Part shown: positions 1-9,569 of the stretch, piece after piece
Layout of the letters: every line of letters begins with the position of its first letter
Numbering within the stretch: the first letter of the stretch is position 1
Origin: Endothia cerciana
Lineage: Eukaryota; Ascomycota; Sordariomycetes; Diaporthales; Cryphonectriaceae
Direction of reading: 5' to 3'
DNA: 64,000 nt
NCBI GenBank assembly: GCA_026119935.1
Contig: JALRMH010000029.1
Coordinates: 248,001-312,000 of the forward strand
Program-made: the position numbers and the translations under genes
The notes under the pieces: model-generated
What the model was told of the DNA's origin: nothing
Seen by the model: only the letters and a program-made list of their open reading frames with translations
Database searches by the model: none

Positions 1-770
1 ACCCCATGAAGCCAGTTCCCGGCCTTGCTCGCCCCATATCGCTCCAGGGGCGACAGCTCAGGCCAATAATCAAGGTAGTCAGGGCTCAGGCCCTTCGATG
101 TCTCCCCGCCGATTTCGAGGCCCACGGAGCTCACCCACACGACGCGGACAGTGTTGGGCTTCTCGTCCCTGGCGGTTGAGACGAGGATCGGGGTGAGAAG
201 CCTGGTGAAGAGGAACGTCCCCAGCACGTTCACGCCCATATGCGTCTCCCAGCCCTGCGCCGTCCTCCCGACACCCTTTGCGTCCGCGACCGCCATGACG
301 GCGGCGTTGTTGAAGAGGACGTGCAGCCTTGTCTCTTTTTGCAGGAAGGTCTGCGCGGCCTGCCTCACGACGCGTAGGTCGGCGAGGTCGAGGTGCAGGG
401 AGACGAGCTCGCCTCTGGAGCTCGGGTGAGCTTCCCTGATGGACTTGATGGCCTTTTCGGCTTTTGCCTTGGAGCGCGCCGCTATGTATACCTTTGCGTG
501 TTTAGCGTAGAGGATCCGGGCCACCTCGAAGCCAACGCCAGCATTTGAGCCGGTCACGATGTAGACCTGTCGCCAATAGGTAGGTCAGCACGCATGTGAA
601 AGGAGATGGGGGAAAGATTTGGACAGGAGCTGAATCACCTTCGAGGAGAGGTCTGGCAAGTCTTTCTCGGTGAAGACGGGTTTCCCCGGGAAAAACTGCG
701 CCCAGGTGCTGGCGAGACCCTGACTGGGAGGTTTGGGCGGCCTCTTGGCTTTCGTCTTTCTGTTGGGCAT
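1..770 (-). CDS. Short-chain dehydrogenase/reductase (partial, C-terminus off the left edge)
   Basis: Two exons are visible: 639-770 and 1-566, joined across a 72-bp GT-AG intron. The start at 770 is the first ATG in frame. After a basic, proline-rich N-terminus of about 44 residues, exon 2 opens with a Rossmann strand and the motif TGSNAGVG, the TGxxxGxG dinucleotide-binding site of classical SDRs. NNAA follows, then a serine-containing strand (WVSSVG), and then YGASK, which fits the catalytic YxxxK, 17 codons from the edge. The family reduces or oxidises carbonyl/alcohol groups with NAD(P)H. The layout resembles the WW-domain oxidoreductase/retinol dehydrogenase-like group, often secondary metabolism or lipid enzymes in fungi. 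The substrate cannot be read from the sequence. The C-terminal substrate loop lies outside the window. Confidence 0.9.
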
Positions 771-1581
771 GGCGTCCTCTTTGTTCTTGTGCAGTCGGGG
801 AAAGCTGCTTTTCAGTCTTGACTCCTGGTACTCGGGCGGATAGCCAGTTCTCTGTTGCAATGTAAACGAGAAGGGGGGGGATATAGCATGAACAGGCCAG
901 GATCCGGTCTCTTTTTATTTCTGCCGTCGATATCTACGCAGGATATAATTCCCAAGGCAGCCCTCGTGCATTTTCGGGCCCGTTCACAGTCCGTGAGTCC
1001 GCTATGGGCAGTCGAAAGATTTAGCTTTCAATGGCAGAGCCATTCTAGTCAATTATTCTGGTACGTACTCGGCGTGGGCAGCATGCGAGATATTGACGAA
1101 CCCCTGTGGTCGTGTACAAGTCTCACCAATGAGCAGCACTTTCACAATTTCCTAGAATGGATATTTTGTGGGACCACGCCGTATGACCGTTGTTCAAGTA
1201 AAACGGTCCGGTCATAAGCTGTTGAACAAGCTCAAAGTCCAACCCCTAACTCCGAGCCGTGAGGTTGGGTCCGTATCAAGGAATGTGATTGAGCCTACCT
1301 ACGTACCTTTTGGTCATGCACAAGCTCTTGCCATGAGGACACGTGAAGCTGAGAGAGAGCAATGGTAGAGGGGACAACGTAACTCACAAGGCGAAAAGGA
1401 CTCACGAGGCTACAGTCAAGGTCCCAAGGTAACGTCCGTACATTCACTTTCATTGGGGGATCTCATCCCATCCGGTCTAGTTTTTGTAGTGCCATGTATT
1501 CACCATCAGCTCCCCAACCCCAGCGCTCCCGTGCCCATGCTCTACCCAATCAACCCGTCACCACAAAATCGACCTGGCGGC
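771..1581. other. Intergenic region, SDR promoter side and phosphoglycerate mutase 3' side
   Basis: About 810 bp between the start of the SDR gene and the stop codon of the phosphoglycerate mutase gene. Only short ORFs without recognisable domains occur. I see no tRNA, repeat or transposon signature. It should hold the SDR promoter and the mutase 3' UTR. Confidence 0.6.
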
Positions 1582-3557
1582 CTACGACTTGACAAGCAAG
1601 CTCTTTCCCGTCATCTCCTCGGGCTGCGGGAGCCCCATAGCCGCCAGCACCGTCGGCGCCACATCGCCCAGGACACCCTCATCGCCCTTCTTGAGGCTCC
1701 AGCCCTCCGGCGCATTGGCCATGATGAGAGGCACCTTGTTGGTGGTGTGGCTCGTCTTGGGCTTGCCGTCGGGGAACTTCATCTCCTCGGCATTTCCGTG
1801 GTCAGCCGTGATGAACAGGATATAACCCTCCTTCTTGCAGGCCTCGTAGATCTTGCCGATAGCCTTGTCAGTTGCCTCCACTCCAACCACGGCGGCCTCG
1901 TACACGCCCGTGTGGCCGACCATGTCGGGCGGCGCGAAGTTGTTCATGACGAAGGGGAACTTGTGCTCGCCTAGGCGCTTGACGACCTGGCCGGCGACGC
2001 CGTCGGCCGACATCTCGGGAGCCTTGTCGTAGGTGGCGACGGACTTGTTGGAAGGCACGAGGTCCTGCGATTCGTCGCGGGTCTCGAGCGGGAAGGCCTT
2101 CTCGACACCGCCATTGAAGAAGAAGGTCACGTGGGCGTACTTCTCCGTCTCGGCAATGTGCACCTGCTCAACACCCTGCTTTCCCAGCCACTCCGCCAGG
2201 ACGTTTCCCATGTGCTGGGGCTTGTAGGCGACCTCGAAGGGGTAGTCGAGCTTGTACTGCGTCATGGTGACGAGGTTGATCTTCGGGTAAGGGAAGTCGG
2301 GGCGAGGAGAGCGGTCGACGTCTCCGAGGAGCTGGGTGATCTGTCGGACACGGTCGGATCGGTAGTTGAAGAAGTAGACGTTGTCGCCGTCTAGCAAAAG
2401 TCAGCAAGGGAGCTGCGGTCGATAGCAGACTGACAGGCTCACCCTTGATGCGAGCCTCGTCGCCGTTCACAATGATGGGCTTGAGGAACTCGTCGTTCTC
2501 GCCCTTCCCATACCGTTCCTTGACAGTGGCCACAGGGTCGCTGCTGGCCTCGCCCTCGCCCTGAATCATGCCCTTCATGGCGATCTCGACCCTCTCCCAT
2601 CTCTTGTCGCGGTCCATGGCATAGTAGCGGCCCACAACGGTTGCCAGCTTACCGATGCCAATCTCTTTGATGGTATCGAGGAGCTCCTGCATATAGCCGG
2701 CGCCGGACTTGGGGTCGGTGTCACGGCCATCGCCGAAGAAGTGGATGTAGACCTCAGGGACCTCGGCCTGTTTGGCGGCCTTGAGTAGAGCATACAGGTG
2801 CTCCTGCTTGGAGTGCTATCCAATTGAAGCCGTCAGCTCTCCAATCCTCGATGCTTCCCTCGGTGTCTCATGGGCCACATACCACACCACCATGGGAGAT
2901 CAGACCACAGAGGTGGAGCCTCCCATTCCCGTTCTTGGCGGCCTCCAGCGTCTTCTTGATCACGTCATTGCTCGCGAACTCTCCCTTCTTGATCGCCAGG
3001 TCGATACGGACGACATCCTGCCAGACGACACGGCCAGCACCGATGTTCAGATGCCCGACTTCGGAGTTGCCCATGAGACCCTCGGGCAGACCGACAGCCA
3101 ACGACGAGGCCTCGAGCTGGATGTAGCCGGTAGCGGACTTTGCGAGGTCGTCCATGACAGGGGTCTTCGCGTTGGTGATGGCATCGCCGTCCTTGGGCGA
3201 GTCGGCGGAGGGGATGCCCCAGCCATCAATGACGACTATAGGTGCGCAGGAGCATTAGGATCAGCCAGGACAGTTCCAGGTAGATGAGGACGAGGCAGGA
3301 GACGAGCAGGTAGTCCGGGCGGGTGGGCGTAAGCTTAGGGCTGTCTCTTCCTTGCCGAGGAGACGACTGCGATCGGGTCACGACTCTCTGTCTCTGGCCC
3401 GTGGCGTCGCTCTCCATGCTGAAAGGGCTGAGTGGATGAGGGAGTGCGGTGAAGCTGTTGGGGATAAAGCGGAACTGAAAGTGGGATTGGGATCGGACGT
3501 ACTGAGACAGGCGTTTTGGTCTGGCTTCGTCATCTCGTCTGCCTTTCTCTTAGACAT
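1582..3557 (-). CDS. gpmI: 2,3-bisphosphoglycerate-independent phosphoglycerate mutase
   Basis: Four exons: 3503-3557, 2883-3235, 2443-2815 and 1582-2390. Introns are 267, 67 and 51 bp, and splicing gives 529 residues, the usual size for this family (about 510-530). The enzyme interconverts 3- and 2-phosphoglycerate in glycolysis/gluconeogenesis in the cytosol, with two metal ions and a phosphoserine intermediate. Visible landmarks are DGWG near the N-terminus, the metal-binding and nucleophile motif GNSEVGH with the serine at about residue 76, FFGDGRDT, YRSDR, and TADHGNAE near the C-terminus, which supplies alkaline-phosphatase-type metal ligands. The short first exon of 18 codons is supported because its last base completes the codon before VIDGWG across a consensus GTACGT donor. 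It shares a 720-bp divergent promoter region with MED9. Confidence 0.95.
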
Positions 3558-4277
3558 GGGTTCGGGTTTTCTAACAGAGAACGATTGAGAAGGGTGAAGG
3601 GGCACAATGGCAGGAATTTCTTAGGTGAGCGGTATAAATAGATGTTTTGAAGGTGGTCTTACAGACCCATCACACGTTGCTGCTGCGTGATTTTATGGTG
3701 GGGTTGTTGCGCCTGGCCTGGCCTGACATGACGCTGTTCGCCCGGCCACTTTCCAGCGGGCTCCGTATCGATAAGCCGCGGGGCATCCCTCGCTGGATTT
3801 CCACTGGCTCTGGGCCCGTATCGCAGTTCGACCTCGCCAACCCCAGACCGGCCATCCACCACCCGCCTATCCACCATCACCCCATCGACGCTGGACTTCG
3901 ACGATACCCTATCCGGAGCAGATTGGCGACCACCCTACAAGGCTGTTTCGACCTGCTGCAGCCAGGTCATTGCACCCACTTGATTTTGCTGGGCCCCGTC
4001 ACATCCTATCTCCCAAGCCCTCGGCTCTCGAGAACGGCACAGCGCTTCTGCTTCCTGCTTTCGCTGAAGTGATCATTGCCTTGTCCAAGCTTTTTGGAAT
4101 TATTTGTTTTTGGCTTATTGGGCTTGCCCCCTCATTGGAACGCCATTCAATGGGATCTTTCCCGGTGCGATAACCTACACCAGGGTGGCCTCTCTCCTCC
4201 TGGTTGCCCTCTTCTACCACAGCTTCTCTCTCTGTCTCGCACGCGCAGCCTCTCGCACCTGGAGATCCAACCCTACA
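3558..4277. promoter_or_regulatory. Divergent promoter region between phosphoglycerate mutase and MED9
   Basis: About 720 bp separate the two divergently read start codons. A TATAAAT box lies at about 3634-3640; it could serve transcription to either side. Pyrimidine-rich tracts (around 4190-4240) lie just upstream of the MED9 start, as is common at fungal transcription starts. No conserved operator can be named from one sequence. Confidence 0.45.
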
Positions 4278-4721
4278 ATGGCCTCTCAGCCAACCGCAGA
4301 CGGCCGAAGCCACTCCCATCCCCTCCCCGCGGGCCTCTCTCCCGACTCCATCGACATCCCCTCCGAGCTCGCCACAATCCTCTCCCGCATCCACTACGTG
4401 TCTCAGTCCACCCCAGAAATCGCCAAGGACCAGGACGAAACCCTCCGCCCCAAGGACCTCCCCACCGCAACCGACTCGCTCAAGCACAAGATCCAGCGCG
4501 CGCGTGCCGCGGTCCACACCCTCCCCGACATACAGCGCACGATCCCCGAGCAGGAGGCCGAGGTCGCGGAGCTGAAGGCGCGCATCGAGGAGCAGAAGGC
4601 TGCGCTGGGGAGGCTGAAGGAGTTTGGGCTGCGGTTCGCCGCGGAGGAGACCAACACCGAAGGTGGTGACGTCGAGATGGGCGGCACGGGAGCACGGGGT
4701 GCTGAGGCCTCTTCGGGCTAG
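4278..4721 (+). CDS. MED9: Mediator complex subunit 9 (MED9/CSE2)
   Basis: Single-exon ORF of 147 residues from ATG 4278 to TAG 4719-4721. It matches the fungal MED9 plan: a short N-terminus containing LPAGLSPDSIDIPSELA, a low-complexity linker, KDLPTATDSLKHKIQRARA, and a C-terminal coiled coil (roughly residues 85-125) ending LKEFGLRFAAE. MED9 belongs to the middle module of Mediator and helps link activators to RNA polymerase II. The last 20 residues are acidic and glycine-rich and contain GGDVEMGG. The frame upstream is open to about 4104, but the ATG at 4278 begins the conserved MASQ start. The same frame stays open for 582 codons beyond the TAG (see the next entry and findings). Confidence 0.88.
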   Translation: MASQPTADGRSHSHPLPAGLSPDSIDIPSELATILSRIHYVSQSTPEIAKDQDETLRPKDLPTATDSLKHKIQRARAAVHTLPDIQRTIPEQEAEVAELKARIEEQKAALGRLKEFGLRFAAEETNTEGGDVEMGGTGARGAEASSG

Positions 4722-4811
4722 ACGCGCGAAGGGCCGACGCCTGCTGATGTTGCTGGTTCTGCGCAGAGAAGCGAGCTGCAGTGTGTTGGGGTTCGGATCG
4801 AGGACGTCGTC

Positions 4812-6467
4812 ATGGTTGAGATACACCTGGACGGGGCCTCTGAGGAGAGAGAGCGAGTGGATCAGTATCGTGCGCGCCTCGACCAGGCGCAGTCGACCTG
4901 GCAGGTTAACGAAGTGGGTGTTGTTCTGCGTGGTGAGGATATTGCGTGGGCTGGAGCGGCTGAAAAGCTTGTCTGCCAACCTGCAGAGAACACTGGTCAG
5001 CCTCAAGTAGCCTCCCGGCAGGACGACCACGGTCCTACTGTTGAGTGTACGGCGCCGGTGCACCGGCCCGCTGGAGTAGATAATGCGCAGGGCGGAGAGG
5101 ATATCGTGATGGCCGGGCTAGCAGGAAAGGACGCGCCGCCACATGCGAGCTGTCCGTGTCGTCGTCCTCGCGGCAACTCTATTGCTGCGGATGCTCCCCC
5201 TAGCAAAAAGATCAAGCTGCATGGTGATAGTGCAGGCGGCGAAGGTGTGCATGCGGCCCCGCCGCTGGCCAGCTGGGTTCACACTGTCGAGGATGAGTCA
5301 ACTTCGCCGATACCTCAGGCTGTTGGTGTGGATGCTGCTCGGGTTGGAGAAGATGTCGTGATGAATGATGCAGCAGGACAGGGAACCCCACATCCTGCAG
5401 TCAAACCAGGCAACATAGCACATCCTCATCTGCTGCCTCAAGACAGCCACGACCTCCCCGCCGAGAGGGAGGAGCTGTCACTGCCGAATGGCCAAGAGTC
5501 TATCTCAGACCCCGCAGAGGGCGACGAGGATGTTGTGGTGGCTGGAGCGGAGGTGCAATCTATGCCACAGCCTGTGCGGAAGGCAGGCAATGAAGACCCC
5601 GCTCGTCCGCCGCAGGATAATCATCATTCCACCGTCGAGACCGAGAAGGCTAGAGCGGAAGGACGGGGTGTTCCGATCGACACAGTCGGCCTGAGCAGTC
5701 AGCCTTCTGCCGTGCCTCCTCCGCAAGACAAGCCCCATCCCAGTGTCGAGACCGGCCCGACCGCTGCAGAGCTATGGTCCACGCTCCCGGCTCTAGAGGC
5801 CTCGCCGCCCGGGGAGGACGGCAGGCCCGAGGCCGACGAACGCGCCCAAGACGAGCCGAATGCGCCCCCGCCCCTGCCCGCCGAGCGCCTCACCCCCATC
5901 ATCGAAGACCTCATACGCACCTGCATCGACTCCGCCGTCGCATCAGAGGCGCGAGACCACGAGTCTCACTCCGCCGTGGCGGACATCGTGGCCAACATCA
6001 TCGACGAGGCGGTTGCCGGAGTGGCGACGAGAGACGGCGACGGAGGTCTCCCTGCGGGAGCGCCGCAGCCGGGGCATCCAGTCCTGCCACGGGACGACAA
6101 CGGCCCGACGGACGCGTTCCACGAGGGCGGGGCCGATGTCGACATAGGTCGCAACGAGGGACCAGGGGGCGGGGGGGTGCAGGACGATGCCGAGGAGGAG
6201 GTCGTCCTCCTGACGGAACCTGTCGAGGCGGACAGGGGCGAGGACCCGGGGCTCAGCATCCTGGACGAGCTGATCCCGGAGGTGTCCCGGCCGCAGAAAC
6301 AGCTCGAAGGCGGGACCCGCGAGGGCCACGACCATGCAGGACACACGGCGGGAGGCGCTGGGACGGGACGCGGACTGAGGTATTACGCGGGGGGTATCAT
6401 CACAGGCTCAGGCACGTTCTGGAAGGCTAGATCATGCCCGAGATGGGGCAGATCGATGAGAAATTGA
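4812..6467 (+). CDS. Acidic, internally repetitive ORF in frame with MED9, downstream of its stop
   Basis: Open frame of 551 residues from ATG 4812 to TGA 6467. No known domain is recognised. It is low-complexity, rich in Asp/Glu, Pro, Ala and Gly. It carries diverged repeats: a core GEDIVMAG-like motif at about 4797, 4929, 5092, 5345 and 5520, and a second motif of the form PPQDxHxxxVE at about 5020, 5440, 5615 and 5727. One basic patch, PPSKKIKLHG, resembles a nuclear localisation signal. The same frame continues upstream without a stop to the TAG ending MED9 at 4719, and the MED9 tail contains the same core motif (GGDVEMGG). It may be a separate gene, a MED9 extension cut off by a nonsense change, or an extension reached by readthrough or splicing. 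Repeats preserved as protein in this frame argue that it is, or recently was, translated. Confidence 0.55.
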   Translation: MVEIHLDGASEERERVDQYRARLDQAQSTWQVNEVGVVLRGEDIAWAGAAEKLVCQPAENTGQPQVASRQDDHGPTVECTAPVHRPAGVDNAQGGEDIVMAGLAGKDAPPHASCPCRRPRGNSIAADAPPSKKIKLHGDSAGGEGVHAAPPLASWVHTVEDESTSPIPQAVGVDAARVGEDVVMNDAAGQGTPHPAVKPGNIAHPHLLPQDSHDLPAEREELSLPNGQESISDPAEGDEDVVVAGAEVQSMPQPVRKAGNEDPARPPQDNHHSTVETEKARAEGRGVPIDTVGLSSQPSAVPPPQDKPHPSVETGPTAAELWSTLPALEASPPGEDGRPEADERAQDEPNAPPPLPAERLTPIIEDLIRTCIDSAVASEARDHESHSAVADIVANIIDEAVAGVATRDGDGGLPAGAPQPGHPVLPRDDNGPTDAFHEGGADVDIGRNEGPGGGGVQDDAEEEVVLLTEPVEADRGEDPGLSILDELIPEVSRPQKQLEGGTREGHDHAGHTAGGAGTGRGLRYYAGGIITGSGTFWKARSCPRWGRSMRN

Positions 6468-6840
6468 TGACTCGAGGCGGCCGTCAGCCCTTGGGCCTGA
6501 GCGATGTGCTCTGGTGAAAATACGATGGGAATTATTTTTTTTTATTTTTTCTTTTTAACATCAAAGCCTCAAGGAGGCGGTTAGAGGACGTGTGAAGAAA
6601 GAAGCTTTTTAATGATACCCTCCAAGTTACTGCCCTTGAGCCTGTCGCTCCGCAGTGTTAACGCACAGGCCTCACGCCGATTTGAGTTTTCCCTCGTTGC
6701 CGAATTGGATCCGGTCCTGACGCGCCTTGTGATGCTCTTCCAAGCTGAACCCAACGCCTCGCGTGATAGGGTATAAATACGACGTATGAAAAGAAGAAGA
6801 AAAACCAGGAAAGGAACTCACAAGTCCCGGGCCGTCCGCC
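6468..6840. other. Gap between two convergent genes
   Basis: About 370 bp between the end of the repetitive ORF and the stop codon of tubulin cofactor C. It holds a T/A-rich tract (6534-6557) suitable for 3' end formation of the plus-strand transcript. I see no gene in it. Confidence 0.6.
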
Positions 6841-8233
6841 TTACAAGACTCCCGCCGCCCTGAGGATGTCATCCGTACCCAGCGACGGTCCCCCGCGCAC
6901 AGTGGTCTCCCAGAAGTCTGCCGGGAGGAGTTCCTCGTCCTTCTCCGTGATGGTCTTCCAGTTGGGCGAGGCTTCGGCCTTGAGCCAATTGAAGTCATCG
7001 ACCTGATCCCATTGGTTGTTGGGGGTTTCTTGACCCTTAGTCAACTGCGGCACGTGTCAGCTTCTCTCGACCATGGCTCGGGCTCAGCAGGGCAGGGGAA
7101 CATACGTAGCAGCTCGGGATCTCCGCGAACCTCACCCCCCTGCAATTCTCAACGATCGGCCGGCTCCCCGCCCACAGATACACGCTGATGTTCTCACACT
7201 CGTGGATCCGCACCTGCCTCGCGTTTACCACGAGCACGGAGTCCCTCACGCCGGTGATATGCGCGGGACCAGTCACATGGCCGGCGACGATCAGGCTTTG
7301 CGATACGTCCTTGATGGCGAGACTGGCAAACGGGCTCCCCTTTGGGCGCCCCTTCGGCTTGGACTCGGCGTGCCTCTGATGCAGCGTGGGCACAGACATG
7401 TCCAGCACACATCGCTGTAGGTCCGTCACGCTCCCCGAGGTGGTAGCCCGGCTAGCGGTCGCGGGCAGGATGATGTGCATCTCCCGGTGGGACGAGATAT
7501 CAATATCCCGGGCCGCGGAGAAGGACGGCTTGCGGATGCCGGTGCCGGGCTGCGAGGCTATCTCGGCGTTGTAGTTTTTGCCCCTGTTGGTGTCGCCAAA
7601 TTTGGGCAGGTCGCCGAGGCCGTCCTCCGACTGGGAGACGGCGACATCGTTCCCCTCGGCTTCGGTGGCTAGGCCACTGCGCGGCGGTGAGGACGACAGG
7701 GATTTCTCCTTGGACTGCGGGCTGAAGGAGAAGCGGCTCCTGTTGGGGCCAAGTCTAGAGGTCTGTATGTTGAGCTGTTCCCGGAGTGCCCTGAGAGCCT
7801 GTGCGCCCACGTCAGCAGTAAATTCCTGGTAGCACCAATGTTTGTGGTACCATGTTTACATCCGTATACGTCAGGAAACAAGATAGCGGCGCCCAGGGGC
7901 GGGTTGGGGGTTCACGGACCTGGGTGTAGATCATCTGATCACGTGGAGGGGCATACTCGGACGCGTCCGAGACCTCGCTTGTGAGGCGTGAGATGGAGGC
8001 CAGGATGTGGTCAGTGGCGTCTTTGCGCTCGCCGCCCGTGACGGCTATGTCACCTAGGTTTGCGATGTCATCCTGGAGGGCTGGAGAGCCGTCAGTCTTT
8101 CAATGTAGACACGGGGGATGGTCGGGGAGGGGGGCAGACCTGTCGCCTGTGCCTCAAAGCATCGGTAAAAGTGTTCCTTGGGATCCATCGTGGGCTTCAG
8201 ACCTTGGAATCCGCCATCGTAAGCCGATTGCAT
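6841..8233 (-). CDS. Tubulin-folding cofactor C (TBCC domain protein)
   Basis: Four exons: 8140-8233, 7920-8080, 7106-7798 and 6841-7044, with introns of 59, 121 and 61 bp, give 383 residues. A second in-frame ATG at 8188 (MDPKEHFYRCF) matches the usual start of the family and would give 368. The N-terminal 100 residues form the spectrin-like helical domain. A Ser/Pro-rich linker follows, then the C-terminal beta-helical TBCC domain. That domain contains ARQVRIHEC, which fits the arginine finger (QxR) that stimulates GTP hydrolysis by tubulin in the cofactor C/D/E complex. The tail NNQWDQVDDFNWLKA is the conserved C-terminal strip. The protein acts in the cytosol to release native alpha/beta-tubulin dimers. 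Confidence 0.9.
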
Positions 8234-9407
8234 GGTTTTAATAATGGTGGGTGTGGGGTGTCGGGTGTGGGGTGTGGGGTGTGGGTATGTGTGGAGAAGG
8301 TGGGGAGGGATGCCGTAGAGGCGTGCGTGAGTGAGTTTGAACGGTGCTGTCTCGAGAACAGGACGTGTCTGGGCGGTGCTGTGTCACACTCGTCACAGCT
8401 GGGCTGGCATCACATTTGAGGTTGGAGAGTAGAGGGGCAGGTGTGGGGATGTTAGATGTGCCAAGGGACGGGGGTGGCAGTTCATATAATATTCCTGCAA
8501 TCATCTCACCATCATTTCCAACACCATACGTTGTTGTTGGGTTTTTCCCAGTGTGTGTTGGCTTGTCGTCGGCTCAGGCAGGGTGACGAGAAGGGTGCCT
8601 CGTGATGTCAGGTTGTGATTGTGGGGTGACGCCGCAGGGTCTGCCGGTCTGTAGCTGCCGTGCCGCTGCGGGGCGGGGCTGCTTAGTGCATGCAACAGCG
8701 GCACAACGACGGCTGATCGGGGAGGAGGCACTGAGAGGTTGCCGTGCCCAGGAACCAGGGACCAGGCCCAGGCGGGTGTTTGTCTATGGCCCGCCGTGGG
8801 GAAGATGGGTCGGGTCCGAGTGCGGTAGGTATGGAGTCGGGAAGCTTGGTAGTGGACAGGGGAGGGGGTACTCTGGGTGGTGGCGGGTTGGACGAGGGCC
8901 AGAGCGCGTCGATCGTGGGGGGTTGGAAGAAGAAAGGCGGGCATGAAGGCGAGGTCGAGGGGTGAGGGCGAAAGTGAGGCGTACTTCGAGAAGGGTGTGG
9001 ACCCCGCTCGGCCCCAGACCTCAGGAGGCAGGCTGCAACCACCTTTTCTCAACGTACCCACTATTGTTGCATACAGCTTTGGACTACTCTGGGGGGCGAC
9101 ATCCAGTGTGATGGATGTGTGAATCAGTCAGTTACTACGGCGGCTGTCCCGTCGCACGTCCAGGTGTATCACACAAGCTCATAGATGGGCCAACCAGCCT
9201 CTCGTTTGCTCAGCAGCGGGGTGGCACGGCGTCAACGACATAAGAAGCTATTACGTAGCACTGCATACTTTGCCCGCTCTTCTTGGGGTCTATCAGCACT
9301 CAAAAACTCCTGCACTTGATGCCTACTCGATAGAAGGGGTGTTACTACGTGCTGGCCAACCACACTGCCCTGTGTCAGGGGGGGCCCAGCTGATGACATA
9401 AGCGAGG
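8234..9407. other. Gene-free stretch upstream of cofactor C
   Basis: About 1.17 kb. Next to the start codon lies a GT-rich imperfect repeat (8248-8290, units like GTGTGGG). The rest contains short ORFs on both strands without domains. GC is moderate and no repeat or RNA gene is recognisable. The first part presumably holds the cofactor C promoter. Confidence 0.5.
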
Positions 9408-9520
9408 CCCCAGACACAGGAGCGGATAGGCCCACGGGTCCGTAACGCCGAAAAGTCTTATGTAATCGGTTGGCGCTTATTAATTGGCCGAGCAGACCCT
9501 AACCCTAGCCAACTAAGCCC

Positions 9521-9569
<49 letters not shown>

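Noticed and set aside
3999..5063. Long minus-strand frame (354 codons) opposite MED9
   Set aside because: It is antisense to MED9, has no domain, and its composition mirrors the codon pattern of the plus-strand gene.
9488..9510. CCCTAACCCTAG resembling a telomere repeat
   Set aside because: Fewer than two full units, and it belongs to the MULE terminal inverted repeat (a related version is in the right end), so it is not an internal telomere.
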